Positions 24,619 through 38,597 of a stretch of DNA of 64,000 nt are shown in pieces. Source of the stretch: Monomorium pharaonis (taxonomy: Eukaryota; Arthropoda; Insecta; Hymenoptera; Formicidae). The notes beneath the pieces were generated by a model, which was not told the DNA's origin, ran no database searches, and saw only the letters and a program-made list of their open reading frames with translations. The stretch covers positions 2,294,001 to 2,358,000 of the forward strand of contig NC_050472.1 in NCBI RefSeq assembly GCF_013373865.1. Direction: 5' to 3'. The first letter of the stretch is position 1. The number at the start of each line of letters is the position of its first letter. The position numbers and the translations under genes were made by a program.

Positions 24619-27600
24619 TAATTTCTCATTTCTCTTTTCTTTCTTTCTTTCTGGTCTAGCTCTTACGTTTCGGCCTTATCTAAATTTATGCGAATCGCGA
24701 AACAATCGTAACAACTGATGCACCTTCGCTCCTTCATAAGAAACGTATTCTAATTCGGTGTTTTTCAACCTCTGTTCTATTGAAAAATCTGATTCCAATA
24801 AAAAAATTCGCGTGCGATTATATTTTTAAAACCTTTTATATAATCTCTTCTATTTTTAATTGAAATGAAAATCTCAAGCAAGTAGCAGCAACACAAGGTG
24901 TTCGAGAAAGGAATGTACGAGTAGCTGAGTTTGTTTTGGGCGTTTTGCGAGATAATTGTGGCATAAATAATTATGCATCGCGAGTTTGTACAGTATCTAT
25001 CATATTACGTGTTTTATTGAAATCAAGATCAAAGGGATTACCTACCGTAATTTTGTGCGGAAGAGGTATATCGATAACAGAAGAACTTGAAATTGATTGG
25101 TAGATCTTATTTCTTTTAAATCCCACGTTCTCCGCTCTGTCGAAATAGTTTGATAATTAAATTCCGAATGCTAATTAACTCTCTCTGAGCTATTGATATG
25201 CAACTTCCGCGATTGGATCTCTCTATGACGTGCCATCGATTCCTCGTGCATCTCGAGGCATTTCTATCGCGCAGAAAGGGTTGAAAAACACTGTTTCTAA
25301 CCGAATCTAACCGAGGCTACTGCACTAACAAAAGAGACAAAAAATGCACATGTATATCTAAAAATAATCTCTCCCAACCTTGTGTATATGTATAATAAAA
25401 AAGCGGCCGTGTACAAAGCCTTTTTTTTACAGCGTCGACGGGACGTCGTTGCCGCGGCTGCATTCCGCGAGCACTCGTCACGGAAACTCGGAAAAGTGGA
25501 AATAAAAAAGTAGTGCGGGGGCGATCGGGTTTCATTGAAAATCGAACGGTTGCCGGGACCGACGAAAGTTTTTTCACTCGTCTGTGCCTCCTCCTCGTTC
25601 TCCCCTTCCTCATTCCCTTGGTCTCCGTTGTGTTTCGCGAACCCTTTCTTGGCCTCGGTCCTCTCATCGATCGGAAGCACGGAGTGACCTTTCACCTTCT
25701 TTCTCCGCCGCCCCCGCGTCGTCACGCGAATATTATTTAAATCGCGCATTAATCGGGAACGGAAGCTAGCGTGAATGCAGCCGATCGATACGACGATACA
25801 CCGCGGCGGCAATCGGCTTGTTGAGGGGGGTAGACAGCGATTTTAACTCTTTGTGGCACTCACCATTTTCCCCGAGTAGCTGCGTATAAGGTGACGCTTG
25901 TAAACACAGGGTAATCGGGGGAGACACGTCCGAATGCACTGTAATTTTGCGTAGGCAACGTGTAAATACAATGCGCGAATATTCTTTAGTTTTCTACGAT
26001 ATAGGGAGACTTTTTCTGTACGACTAATTCTTTAGTTTGTAGTAACAGAAAAACCGAGTAGTAAAAAGCTAACGGTAATAATTAATAATTTTCTATACAT
26101 GGAATATAAAATTAAGGTAATTTATAAAATTGTACAGTTTCACCTTTCGCGCAAGCTACGATTAATATGCGATTAATATTACTTGTACAGTTATTGCTGT
26201 GAATTTAATCATAAAACTTTTTCCGGTGGTTTCTTGTATTTTTACCTTAAAATGTGCTTCGCTTCGCACGTTGCTGACTTTGCAGCAAAATAAAGTGGCA
26301 CGTGACGGGTAACCATCGCGAAAATAAGGCGGTTTGCAAGGGGTTAACACGCGATATCATGCTTGGGGGTATCGTCAGAATGGAGTCTCTTGTTGAAGTT
26401 CAGTTAGCCTATTCGGATCTCGCCCCGACAAGAATAAACAGCATTCTATAGGGTGTTCTGTAGTGTTGCATGCAACATATTTCTTTGAGAATTGAAGAGA
26501 ATATTTTAGTGAAAATTTTCTAACTTTATTTACATGTTTTTAAACACAAATGAGGATTTGAAGATTCTAAGCTAAAGATGCAGGGAAACTTCAAAATCTA
26601 AAGATCTAAACATAAATGTAAACGCAAGCCGATAACGGCGGACATTAAATATTTCCATGTACTGAAATAAAATTTTTATATTGATTTTTATACTATGTAG
26701 GCATTTTTCTTTCTCTTACACCCTATATTTTCATTATGATTGTCGGTGGATATGCCGGGTACGTGCAAATACGTTAAGTGAGGCACGTAAAAACGAATAT
26801 TGATCAGTCCGAATGGCGTCGCGAGCTTTCAGGGACTCCATTTTTCCAGATCACGGAGCACCTCGAGTGTCATTTCTCTGTCGCCTGTTCAGGAATAAAT
26901 CACTTTCGACTCAGTCCGCGTCTCTTTGTAAAAATGAATTAAAATAGTTTTATTCATACTTTGAAGTGAATATAATGTCAGTATTCTTTAACGTCAGCTT
27001 TATCTTATATATTGTTTCAGACTTTTATCTTTAAGGACTTTGCATCCGCTTTCCTTTCGGCTGTATGCATTTCCTTAAAAATACATTTCGGTCTCCTAAC
27101 TCTGAGAATATTTGTGCTCGTCTTTTCTCTGTTTTCGATTCATATACGAGTACAACACTTATTTTCGTTCTCGTTATTAAGCAGAACGGGTAGATTGCTC
27201 GTTTTAACAAGAGAGCGTAATATTAGCAGAGAGAGCTCTGACGGTTCTGAGGACTGCGGGCTTGAAGAGAGGGATTTGACGTTCTGAGGTGTTCTATGCG
27301 TCTCGGCGACAGAGGGATTTCACGCCATTATTGGGTTTATGTACAACGCAGCGCGCGCATACGCGAGCAGTCGGGAACACCGCACCGCTCCTCGCAGAGT
27401 GCTCCATTACATTTCAGGTCTATCTCTTCCGTTTGAGATTTCGGTGCCGGGCACTCGCTACTTCGGGACAGACAGAACCATTTGGTGCCCTTGAATAATA
27501 CAACGACCTCGTTTTCGCTCGTGCATTAGGATATGGGAGTATAATTGTTTCGGTCGTCTAGCGCATACGTATCGTTTTAATAATTAATTAGCCCGACCGG

Positions 27601-29280
27601 CGTAATGTCGGACATGCGGTGCACCGCCTAATTTCTTGGACGTCTCGTGGAAATTGTAATCTGTCTGTGGTGAACGTATTTACTTTGTCTTGCTGAAGAA
27701 ACGCCGTGGATAAGGAAATAAAAACAGAAATTTGATTAGTTTTGTAGCGAATGTAGGTCGACGATATTTAAAAAAAATTTTTTTTTATTTATACGAGGTT
27801 GACATATCAGTTGTTCGTAGCATGTTTTATCAAGCACTCGAGGGATCAACGCGATACCGGGAGAAAAACCTTTACGGTTAGCTCGCTTTGCTTTTACGCA
27901 CAAAACTTGTACGCCCGTTTTACGCTTTCTCTCTAATTAATCGCACTGGTTTGGAGTTTGGATCGATGTTTAACGAGGACTTACGTGTCTGACGCTTTAA
28001 TCGCACGTTCTCGTCGTATGCCTCGAGCATCTCGCATTTCAATCGCGTCGAGAGGCAAGTGTTTGCACTTCGTTCGAAGACGCGCGGTGTACATCTTCGA
28101 CGCATCGCGGCCCCGTTACTGGGTGCACCCTTAACAGATATTTTGCATGTTCTTCGTATCGAACGACAGTGGCATATCAGAAAACTGACTACATTTCCAA
28201 CGATTAGATTACTGCGTGAAATAATTTCTTGACACAGAGGCAGAGAATGGGAAAAAATATTTAAAAAAGGACAGAAATGGATAATACAACTGTTGCGATA
28301 CATTTTGGTTTGTTTTTTATGTTGAAACGTGAACTTCTCAGTTGTGATATTTTAGTTAATATTATTATTTAATAAGAAATTTGACAAAAATTTTCGCTAT
28401 TTCCGGATATATCGTAAGCCACTTTTTTGTCGTTTTACGAAGGCAGTGCAAAATTCGTGTTAAATAAACGAGAGCGGCGGCGTTGCTCGCTTAACTTACC
28501 AACCCGAAGCGTTGCTTAATTTAATATTTATTCCTTCGTTATAGCCGCGTTTTTTTTTTTATATCAGATATTTGTGAAAATAGCCTGTAAGAGCTCGCGC
28601 CTCTTACAAAGTGAAATTCCATGTTTTTAAATACAAAATTATTAAGCGCGCCTTTCGCGCACAGGGAGAAAGAAAGAGAGGAAGAACGTCTCTCGAGAGC
28701 AACGAAGTTATTTAGTACATGAGCTCGCGCGACTCAATTTATTTAAATTTATTTAAGCGATACAATGTCTTGCAATACATAAAGAGCAGCGACGCCTCAA
28801 AGGGAATGCCGCGGTAACGAGTAATCGATTTTTCAAAAATCAAAGGCGCCGGTTATTTCGTGAAATATAATGACATCCTTATCAGCTAATATAAGCTACT
28901 TTCCTATATAATAGGCTAACGTAATACTCTTCCTTCACTGTACGTCAATTTTCGCGAATATATCACTTTATCCGATTACGGAAAGCGATATTTCAAATTA
29001 TTGCGCTGGTACTTTTCTCATGGTGACAAGGAGGGATTTTTTTAATTTTTATTATTTACGTTTTGTAAAATATTTTTTCTCGCGTTCTGTCTGTCTCGTA
29101 ACTCGATTCAACGCGCGTTCAGGCTGTAACACATTTACAATTGTATACATACACAGTACAATTCGCGAGAAAGAGGGGAGGATTTTTAAGATAAAGAAAA
29201 GAAACGTAGAGAGATAGGGAAGCAAGCGACTAAAAAGAACTCAGGAACGACGAACGCGCGAAATTAACGAGAGTGAGATC

Positions 29281-29640
29281 GAGATCGGAGGATCCAAGGA
29301 TACGGAGGGATCTTATTTGCATCTGCGAGGAGTTAAATGTCCGACGACTCCCAGAGGACTCAAGACCTCGGGGATCTTAGAATCCGAGGATTCGAGAAGC
29401 CGAGTATCTGTAGGTTCAAGATTCCGAAGATCGAATGTCTCAAGATCCTAGGACTCGATGATCTAGAGATCTCTGAATTTCCAAGAATTCGAGAATCCAA
29501 AGATTCAAAGACCCGGAGATCCCGTCCGCAGTTCTGGAATCCGTGGATTCGAGGATTTGACTTGATCCTGGAATCCGAGAGACTTCCACGAAGTCGAATG
29601 CCTCACCCGAGTATCCAAGGATCCGGCGACCCTCGAAAAA
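29281..29640. repeat. Degenerate GGATTC/GAATCC word array upstream of ZF2
   Basis: About 350 bases built from diverged copies of words such as GGATTCGAG, GAATCCGAG, AAGATTC and GGATCC. The 14-base GAATCCGAGGATTC at 29380 and GAATCCGTGGATTC at 29537 are near copies, each self-complementary around a 2-base spacer. The array keeps a long chance frame open (29337-29732) that I do not consider coding. It ends about 260 bases before the ZF2 acceptor. Confidence 0.65.
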
Positions 29641-29772
29641 AGAGCCAAACCAAAAAGTATCCAAGTAACCACAAAGCGAAAGCAGCACTGAAACGGCATA
29701 GAAATAACAGTAACGTAATCAGAGTAACATGACGAAAAAGTCAGATAATAAGAACGGAAAAGTAAAAAAGAG

Positions 29773-29778
<6 letters not shown>

Positions 29779-29809
<31 letters not shown>
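29779..29809. repeat. (GA)n microsatellite before ZF2
   Basis: About 15 GA units within a purine-rich stretch, roughly 95 bases upstream of the ZF2 acceptor. Confidence 0.92.
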
Positions 29810-29812
<3 letters not shown>

Positions 29813-29902
29813 GAAACACGAGTCGTCGGCGACCGGGCGACTCGCCGCGTCGTGTCGGGAAGCCAACAGTTGAAAGTGACTTGTCTTGTGTTGATGTTGC
29901 AG

Positions 29903-30195
29903 GTTCAAAAGCCTGGCACATGCGGCTGACCTTTGACCGGGTGCCAGGCGGCTGCAACCTTCACAGGTGCAAGCTGTGCGGCAAGGTCGTGACGCACATC
30001 AGGAACCACTACCACGTCCACTTCCCCGGCAGGTTTGAGTGTCCTCTCTGTCGTGCCACGTACACACGTAGCGACAACCTGCGCACGCACTTTAAATTCA
30101 AACACCCCGAAGCGAGAAAAATCGATCTTAATGATTTCATGGCGGGCTCGTTGGCGCTCTCAACGAGCAACGACACCATGAACACGTTATCCTAA
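29903..30195 (+). CDS. fru: fru alternative last exon ZF2: C2H2 finger pair
   Basis: The acceptor GATGTTGCAG ends at 29902 and phase 1 entry completes a Gly codon (then SKAWHMRLTFD). The exon adds 96 residues after the junction codon and stops at TAA 30193-30195. Finger 1 is CKLCGKVVTHIRNHYHVH (C-x2-C-x9-H-x3-H). Finger 2 is CPLCRATYTRSDNLRTH with final FKFKH (C-x2-C-x12-H-x4-H). A 36-residue tail follows (ARKIDLNDFMAGSL and on). The fingers follow almost immediately after the linker, as in ZF3. Fingers 1 of ZF2 and ZF3 are nearly identical, which points to exon duplication. The product is expected to be a nuclear DNA-binding isoform, but its DNA target cannot be read from the sequence. Confidence 0.92.
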
Positions 30196-31886
30196 AGACG
30201 CCAGAAGAGAGAAAAAACAAGATAAACGAGAGATATATATATTTTCAATATATATTTAATATACATACACATGGGTATATTAAATATATATTTAAATATG
30301 CACATATACATACATATTGAAACATAATATATATATATATATAACATACGCGCGCGCCCTAAAAATTATAATATATATATATAATATATAAACAATGGAA
30401 TATATATTGAAAGCGCGGATGGCCGCAGCCGCAGGGAGGTATTTCGCGTACGGCGAAAATACGGCTCTGAAGTTACGGCCATTGGGGGGGAAAAGGGCCG
30501 ATCTCTCTCGGCTTTTCTTCTTTCTCGAACACCAAATCTTTTGTAGGTTCTACGCTTAAGGGATATCGAGAATTTCTCCTGTAGGGGGTCTTTTTTAACA
30601 AACGAAAATCGCAAAAATGGCAAAAAAAATAGAACAGGAAAGATTAATATACAGCGATGTGTACAGTTTAGTGTGCGTTGACTTTTTTGGGAGTGGGCTT
30701 GTTATAGCTAACGTCGAAGCGCTGTGAGGGCTAAGTTCTTTCTTTCTTTTTTTTTTTTTTTTTGTTTTGTTTCCTTTCACGAGTCGCCGAGGAACGGAGG
30801 TACGCGAGCGCGAAAACGTGGCCGCGATCACGAGGAATCTAAATTCAATTTGTCCCGCCGGACGAAGGGGGCACGTTAGCGCGCGACGATGGCACAACGG
30901 CGACGGGATGACGGCGCGTTGCTCCTCCTCGAGCTCTTCGAGGGAGATCGAACCGGTCCGACGCAGCCCTCCAGGAAGTGGCTCGCACAAGATCGCTTCC
31001 TCCTTTCTCGCCTCGAGTCACTCCGACATCCCAAACGTCTTGAGTTCTCGGAGAGATCCCCGACCTTTCCGAGTCTCGTAACCAAGGTGGAGCAACCCGA
31101 GCGTCATCCTCGATCGGCGGCTTCGTTGATCGATCGGTCGATCCGAGACGAGCTCATATTGCTTTAGCGCAGGTCGCTTTTTCGGCGTTTCTCTCGTTCG
31201 CGTGCAAACGGAGAGGAATATCCCTTTTACCTTTCGTGATTAAGCTCGCTTTTCGCGTCGCCGATCCAATGTATCGCGGATGATCGCGAAACGTTATCCA
31301 CGCTCGCGTACGTCAATCTCGTGCCGCGTCCGCGCCGCGACGGTGTCCAAAGATCGGGCAGCTTTATCTTTTCTTCTTTTTTTTCGTGGTAAGAAAAACG
31401 AGCGCTGCGCCGATCGCCGATTACTTTTTAACGGGGAAAAGTCCGCGCGATTGAATTGATGTGAGCAGCTCGCGCGGTTAGTGTGTGTACGCGCGCGTGT
31501 GCGCGCGCGCGCACGGATTTAATTACATAATATAAATGCATATATGAATATACATAAATATATATATATATATAAATATAAAATGGGAGCAAACGTGGTG
31601 CCAATTTCCTCCCGTAGATGCTGCTGCCGACCGATCGGGACGGCGAGACGGCAGCCGGAAAGAATATTAATGAATCAATTAATTATTTGTAATGATATCT
31701 ATTAATTATTAAGCTGAGTCGCTGGGAGTAATTCATTCGATACGCAGGGTGAGTCGTATAGTTGTTGAAGAGTTTATAGTTGGACTTCATATTAGATTGT
31801 AATCGTATTGTGTATTGCCAGCCTTGGGGAACCAGTAGCAATATTAACATACGCGTGCGCACCTACGCACGCGAGGTACACACGCA

Positions 31887-31940
31887 AACACACACACACA
31901 CACACACACACACGCGCGTACACGCGCGCGCACACGCACA
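31887..31940. repeat. (CA)n/(CG)n microsatellite
   Basis: CA repeat running into alternating CGCG and CACG. A GT/GC-alternating block also lies about 400 bases upstream (31481-31515). Confidence 0.9.
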
Positions 31941-32917
31941 TAACTTTCACACCCTGACCTTTTACACGGGGGCGCAGCTCACGAAGGGTCGGCACCGCGG
32001 AAGGGACATGTATTCCGCGAGACACGCAACACACGCGTATACACGCGCAGAACAGCAAATCGAGCGACAACGAAACTTTTCTGTCCTTTTACGCATATAC
32101 GTTTCGCGAAATTTTGATAATACGTTGAGTAGTCGCGCTTTGCAGTCCTAATATGAACTTTGACTATAAAACGCACGTTACTTGTTAATTAACACCTAAA
32201 GTCTATAATATATTAACGATTAAGCGCCGCACGCCGTGCTGTTATGATGCGCGATCGCGAGGTAAATAGTGGAAATCACGGAGACATTCCACGATTCGGG
32301 ACTTAAGTGCGTAGGCAACAAATAAGGTTTTACTTGTATTGGATGATTTATAGAGTACTATATTTTATACTTTATATATAACCTATCACACACTAATAAT
32401 CTACCATTGGTTGGAGTAGTTACGTTAAAGATAATTAATTTTATTCAAGGGATGGTCACGATACTCGTATCGTCATTGCACATTGATATTTAATTGGTTG
32501 GGGTGCAATCTGTTTGTTCTTCCTTCTTTGTTTGTTTTTTTTTCCTTCGTACATCATGAAATTTACGTGTAACGTATATATACATACATATTATAATCAT
32601 GGTTTTGCAAGAGACACTGATAAATGTACGTCGCTCAAAAGTAATTGGGAAATTATCTCTTCGAATGCGGTAGTGTCATCTAATGACTGTCTGATATTTC
32701 AAAATGTCCAAGATTGGTTCTCACGTTTGGTTGTAAAGATATTTCACAGTCATTTTAATGGCTCTTGGACGTTTCGCGGGATCTCGTCCGAAGAGGTAAT
32801 TGTCTAATCATATTTTGAGAGCGACGCCTTTACACATGCACGAAAAGAGAAGAGGCGCCTCGCAGAAAAGGCGCGAGACACGGAACAGAGACAAAAAAGG
32901 TTTTCCCTATTGAAACA

Positions 32918-33270
32918 TAGCGACCCCCACAGCGTCCAGTTTTTTAGTGCGAATACTTTGAAGATTAGCAATAGATTCAGATCTTTTCCGTTTCGCGAGA
33001 TCTAAATCGATTGTTGATCTGCGGAGCTGGTACCAAATGCGACGCCAAAATCGAGGGTTCGATTAAAGACACGTTCTGCGTTCGAACATTAACGACAAAA
33101 ATGTAGCGACCCCCCTTTTGACGGCTTTAAATCGATCGGAAACTTTTTGTCGAGAACACACTCAACTTTTTCAGATTGAATTTTTAATTTAGAATTTGGA
33201 TTTAAAAATGATCACCGCTTATTATCGTCGCATAGTGTTACAGATAATAATAATCGCTTGGGGGTCGCTA
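32918..33270. repeat. Three copies of TAGCGACCCCC within 350 bases
   Basis: Exact 11-base copies lie at 32918-32928 and 33104-33114 on the + strand. A third, inverted copy (GGGGGTCGCTA) is at 33260-33270. The surrounding DNA is not repeated, so the copies are isolated words and not remnants of one tandem unit. Confidence 0.85.
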
Positions 33271-36200
33271 GAAAACACATACACACACATACATAGAGAG
33301 AACACATTTACACGCATACGCAGAACTCCATAGCTATTCAAAGAGCCAAACCGCAATATTGTGATGAAATGATATTACCGTCGATCTTCTCTCTTTTTGC
33401 AAAAAAGAGGCACTTTGCATAGTTAAGGCTACCGAACACGCATATACCTATAATTTAATAATATATAATCAGAATATTAATATATTATTGCAGATTATTA
33501 AGTATATATATTAATATATTGGATAATTTATTTTATTTTGTTTTATCGTTTTATGATTTTATATATATGTTATTCACTGTTTATATATACACAGCGCAAC
33601 ATTATATTGCAATACGCGACACACGCAAGGTTTATTTATTGACAGGGACGGGTTGAATCGTGTTAAGGTGCACTTGTGCAGGCCTACCTCCTTGGCTGAG
33701 AAATCACACGCCGATCGACTTCTCTTCTTTCTCTCTTTGCCTTGCTTTGTTTTTCCAAACTCTTTGTTCCCTTTGCTACTTCCACGCAACGCGTTGGTTT
33801 AAAACATCTGTTAATTATGATCGCCTAAACGTTCCGTCGCGCCTATTGCCGCAAAAGTTGACCCTCCAGCTCTGATTAATTAAACGGATAATAGACAATG
33901 TGATATTTATCAGGTGTTTTTTTATATCAATATTTGTTTTTGAATAACTTTTCCACGCAAGATACACGTGGCGTTATTTAACGAATTAAAATTTTATAAA
34001 TAATATGAAACTTGGTTCTGTGATTAAAAAATCAGCACGTCGAATAATAATTTAGGAGTTTGCAATTTCTGCGCCGGCTCTAGAAGAGTTGATAATACGA
34101 GACGAGTCGTCTCTGCCGTACGGAGAGCGAGAGAGAAAGCGAGAGAGCGTAAGAGAAAATCGAAGCGCGGACGAAGCAGAGTCTGGAGGAGAATAAGGGA
34201 AGAACAACTTTTACGAGCAATGCCGATTTTCTCAACAATTCCGTCCTCCGTGTGAAAACAGAGGTACTCAAATTTGACGTCATATAACGCCAATCTCGTA
34301 AAAGATAATAAATTTATGTGATTATTTCAATTAATCGTTAAAATTAGTGTCATCGACATTCCACCAAATCTCTTTTAAATAAGCTCTTTTCCAATAAAAA
34401 GCTGCAGAGTTATTCATAAAATTATCTTTCAATAAAGGATTTGCATGAACTATTAGGAGTATCGATCTGCCAATATAATTTGCTGTTCATTCGGTAATAT
34501 TTTTTTAGACTCGAAGTAATCGAGCGTCTTAGCTGAAGCGCGTTGCAAGACGTCGTTTGAGAACCTCCGCTTGAAAACGTCAGCGCGATATTTTTCCGCC
34601 TGTTTCCACGATGCTCTCGATACGTCAAACTCGGATAAACGATGGGCGACGGTTACGGACGCGGCGCGGCGCGGCGTGGCGTGGCGCAGATTTCGGACCG
34701 CGCGCGTGACTCGCTCGCTCGCGCTTCGCAGTCTCTCTCCTCGCGATGCATCCACCCTTCACGGTGCATTGCGGGAGTTCTCCGAGAGGTGAAACGAGGG
34801 GAGGACAGAGGGAGAGAGAAAGGCAGAGCGTGAGGGAGAGATACGCGCGCGGGCGCCCAGGATCGATGTTCCATCGCGCGCACGAAATTATGGCCCGGCC
34901 TGCAGTCGGGACGCGGTTGTACTTAATTGGTTGACCGCGACAAAGTTTGACGGTGGAGTTTGCTTTTCATCTTTCATCCTAATATTGCGAGAGTCAACTC
35001 CGTCGCCGCCGCCCTGCTGTCGCCATTAGAATGCATTCGTCGTTAGCCAGTCGGCGTTCGAGAGGAGATCCACCCCCCTCCCCCCGGGAAACTTCCGTTT
35101 TTGTCACCTGTCCGCGAGCGAGTAGACATTGCCGAGTGAGCGAAATTACCCTGGTGCATCGGCATACTCGGGCATATTTTTTTTCCAATTTTTTTAAACG
35201 AGACGAACGAGTCCGCGCGCATGGCGCAATTACGCGGATCGATGAAAAAGTCACGCGACACATGATGTTATATTAGCCGACTAAATTACTACGTAATTGT
35301 TACATTTTTGCTCTTTGAACGTGCAGTTTCGTTTAACTGCAAAGTCTATTTCGATGTCTCTGAAGAGATATCACAAAATTATATCGCGCGCCGCAATTAT
35401 CTGTAGAGAAATGATTTCTTTATGAAGATTTTTTTTTTAATCTGACCTTTTATCACGAATAAAATAATTGCACGTAACGAACCCTTGTATTATTAATTGT
35501 CGCGGAGTCAGTCGCCAATCTGCGAGCATTATAATCTGCAAAGCGCGCGTTAATTAATTCAATAATGTCAGAATCAACACTCGATTTCCCATCGATATTT
35601 ACATAAACAATAGCGGTGTATTTTTATGGCTGTGCGATTATTATTCAACGGCGTTCGTAGACACGTGACTTTTCAGCTCGCCGCTGCATTTACGTACGTC
35701 GAGAGAGTTCGTCGGCCGTACTGTCAATTTCCGGAATTGTCCGTACACGCAAACTATCAAACGGCCACGGCCGTACAAAGCATCCAACAGCCGCGAGCAC
35801 ATACGCGAGCGATTTACACACGCACAGATTTCGCGCATACGGAAGGCGCGCGCGATATGCGAATACACACATTTTCTCGGGATGAAAAATGGTTCCCCGC
35901 GAACGCGATTCTAACGCAGTCGCTTTCGCGAAAGTTAATTAAAATCCGGGAAGATTACAAATCCTTGAAGATCTACTCTCCCATCCCTTTCTCGATAATT
36001 CTTTAAACCTCAAACTTCCGAGACGGAAATCTCTCTGAGGCTTCTCGCGATCCTTTTTCATCTCGCGATCTTTTCAAGTCCATGAAAAAAATTATCCTCG
36101 GACGCCAGAGTTTTCCAAGTGAAATTCCAGATTAAATCGTTGTAAACGTTGTGATTCCCGGGAATTCACGTGGCTGTGGATTTTGATTGATTTTGATCGC

Positions 36201-38534
36201 TCGAGTCCTCGAGCTGGCCGTAATTTCGCGTTTCATCATCGGGGGTTTCAATGGCCGGAAATCTGACGCGTGCTTTCGCACCCGTATCGATCGTCCGGCG
36301 CTCACGGCGATCAGGAGTGCTCGCCGATTGCGTGCATACATGCGGAGCACGTTGTTTGGCATGCCACGTATCTCGAACATTCGCGAATAAATAGTTGAGT
36401 AGATGCAGCGATGGTCAAGCCAAGTGGTAGGCGGAACGCGATTCTATCGGAGAGCATCGTGAAACCATGTGAAACCAGTGTCTTTCGAGCTTTTCCTAAT
36501 CGGAATTTCCTAAATTTGTATTATACTGTTTGTTGTGATAATAACTTTTATTGTTTCTATTCTTTATTTTTTAAATTTCAGCGAATGTTTTAGACGTTTT
36601 AAACAAAAACTTTGAACTTGATTATTACCTGAAAAACTCGCGGAAGCTTATTACAAAAAAGTGGTGAGATGATTTCCTTTTTAAGATATTCGCGTATGAG
36701 TGCAATATGATGGCAGCATTGAAATCATAAATATAAACTATCCATATTAGTATTACATTGAGAAAAACATTAAAATATCAGGAAGAAAATATTTTCCTTG
36801 ATATTTAGCAGTTGAAAAAAAAAAAATTTAATTCTCTTGTCGAAACACACATACATTTCTGAAATAAGAAAAATATATCTTATTTTTCTTATTGTTTTGT
36901 TTACTGGGAATAAAATTTTATTTCAAAATAAATTTACATTTTATAAATAAATTTTTAACCGTCTTTTTCCCACTGTATAAAAAGCGACGAATGTTAATCA
37001 GTTAACAAATAGTACATATATTTTTTTTAATTTTAACAAATTTTATTTATTTTACCAGAATGTATATTTTGGATATATTTTTCTAGATTTTTTTCACGCT
37101 GGTATAATTACATTGATTTTGTTACGGCTTTTCCCAGCTTTTCCTTCTCGTTCCATACCCTCCGCAGAATCTATATTATAATACATTACATATCACACGG
37201 GAGAGCGTGTGGAAAATCCGATTCGGAAAACACTGGTATGTCGATCCGTCGAGGACGTGAAATCGGGGGAGGAGAAAAACCAACCGCGAATAGAGTCGTC
37301 GTCGATTCGGAGATGTAATCGGCGCGGATCGTTCCGTCCGCATGTCGAAAACCAGACGAATGAACTTTCCGCCACCTCGCGTCGCCGCCCTTGTGCGCGT
37401 GTGAAAGGGGGATTTTTACGTCGCCGTTTTTCCTTACCACCGTCGCGCTTTCGCGACTTCATCCCTCTCCCTCTCCGTGCGGCGCGTTATCGCGCGGCTG
37501 TTCTCAGCTAGCGCGAGACTAATTTATTCACGGCGCTTTATATCCGGCGTCCCGACGCGCGATTTGCTTTATGATTCAACTCTTCCCCCTCGCCCGCTTT
37601 TCCATCCGCGCCGTTTCCCCGAATCCTCTTTCGCAACTTTGCATTTTGTCACGCGAAATATGAATATACGACGGAGATACGCGTCGAGCCTCGTCGAATT
37701 TTTTTTTTAAACCGGGCGAAGCGTCAACGAATCAAAGTCCTTCCAAATTAGACGCGGTCTACGAAACGTAAAGCGCTGAGTGAAGCCTTCAAAGAGACGG
37801 CAGAAAGTAACGCGAATCGGAAATGTTTCAGATTTCGGCGCGTCGCTCCTCGCGCGAAATTCCTCTCGGTTTTTCGTCGGAATCGCGACAAACGCGTGAC
37901 ATTTCGAAATACCATTAGAAAATTAAAACGCGACACGGCAAAAAGTGAAACCCGCCGCCAAGTACAGCGATACGCGCGAAAGTCGACGGAGGGAGGAAGC
38001 TACACTGCGTTCCTGCAAGCGGGCGAGCGGGGCAACAATAGAAGCTGCAGAAGTGCTGTCGACGTTCCGAATAAAACGAATCCGCCGATAAAAAGCTAAC
38101 TTCGAGGCACGCGATCCAATATAAACGACCTGTCAAATCTTTCGTCCAAGTGTCACGGGCCAAATAAATCACGAAGCAACGAAAGAAATCATCGCGAGCG
38201 TGGAATAATAACGTAAACGAGGGAGAGGGAAAAAAATTGTCGACGTCGCGAGATAGATTTGTAATTCCATGTGGGACTGGCCACGTTAAGTTGAAATGTA
38301 TTTCAATATCCTTTTCGGTTTTAGAAGCAGCGGAGAGACATTTATACGATCTTCGCTTTGAATTGTTCCGTGTCGTTTTGTGGCGGCGCGTTGTCCAAAG
38401 TGCCAGAGTGTCGCGAAATTCGCAAGTGCTCGTGAAAAAGGTTCCGATATAATCTCCGTTAATAAATAACTGTATGTACATGTCGCCGCGACGAGACATC
38501 GTATTTCGCTTCGTGCTTCGTAGAAGCTTCCCGT

Positions 38535-38597
38535 TCGCCGCCGCCGCTGCCGTCGCCGCCACGGTGGTGGCGGTGGTGGCGGTGGTGGTGGTGGTGC
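38535..38597. repeat. (CCG)/(GTG) triplet repeat
   Basis: A GCC-rich triplet run that turns into GGT/GGC triplets, ending GGTGGTGGTGCAGC. It is not in a supported coding frame. Confidence 0.85.

Larger units (their letters stand above)
13356..29902 (+). other. Long non-coding stretch between ZF1 and ZF2 exons
   Basis: This 16.5-kb stretch must hold the 3' UTR of the ZF1 transcript, then intron DNA for transcripts using later exons. No other exon with a recognisable domain was found. It contains GA, GT and GTG repeats and the degenerate word array listed separately. CpG-rich blocks (14-18 kb, 19.8-20.8 kb, 25.3-25.9 kb) give many meaningless open frames on both strands. Confidence 0.65.

Noticed and set aside
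29337..29732. 131-codon open frame on the + strand before ZF2
   Set aside because: It is produced by the degenerate GGATTC/GAATCC word array; residues repeat in the same low-complexity way and no splice fit or domain is seen.
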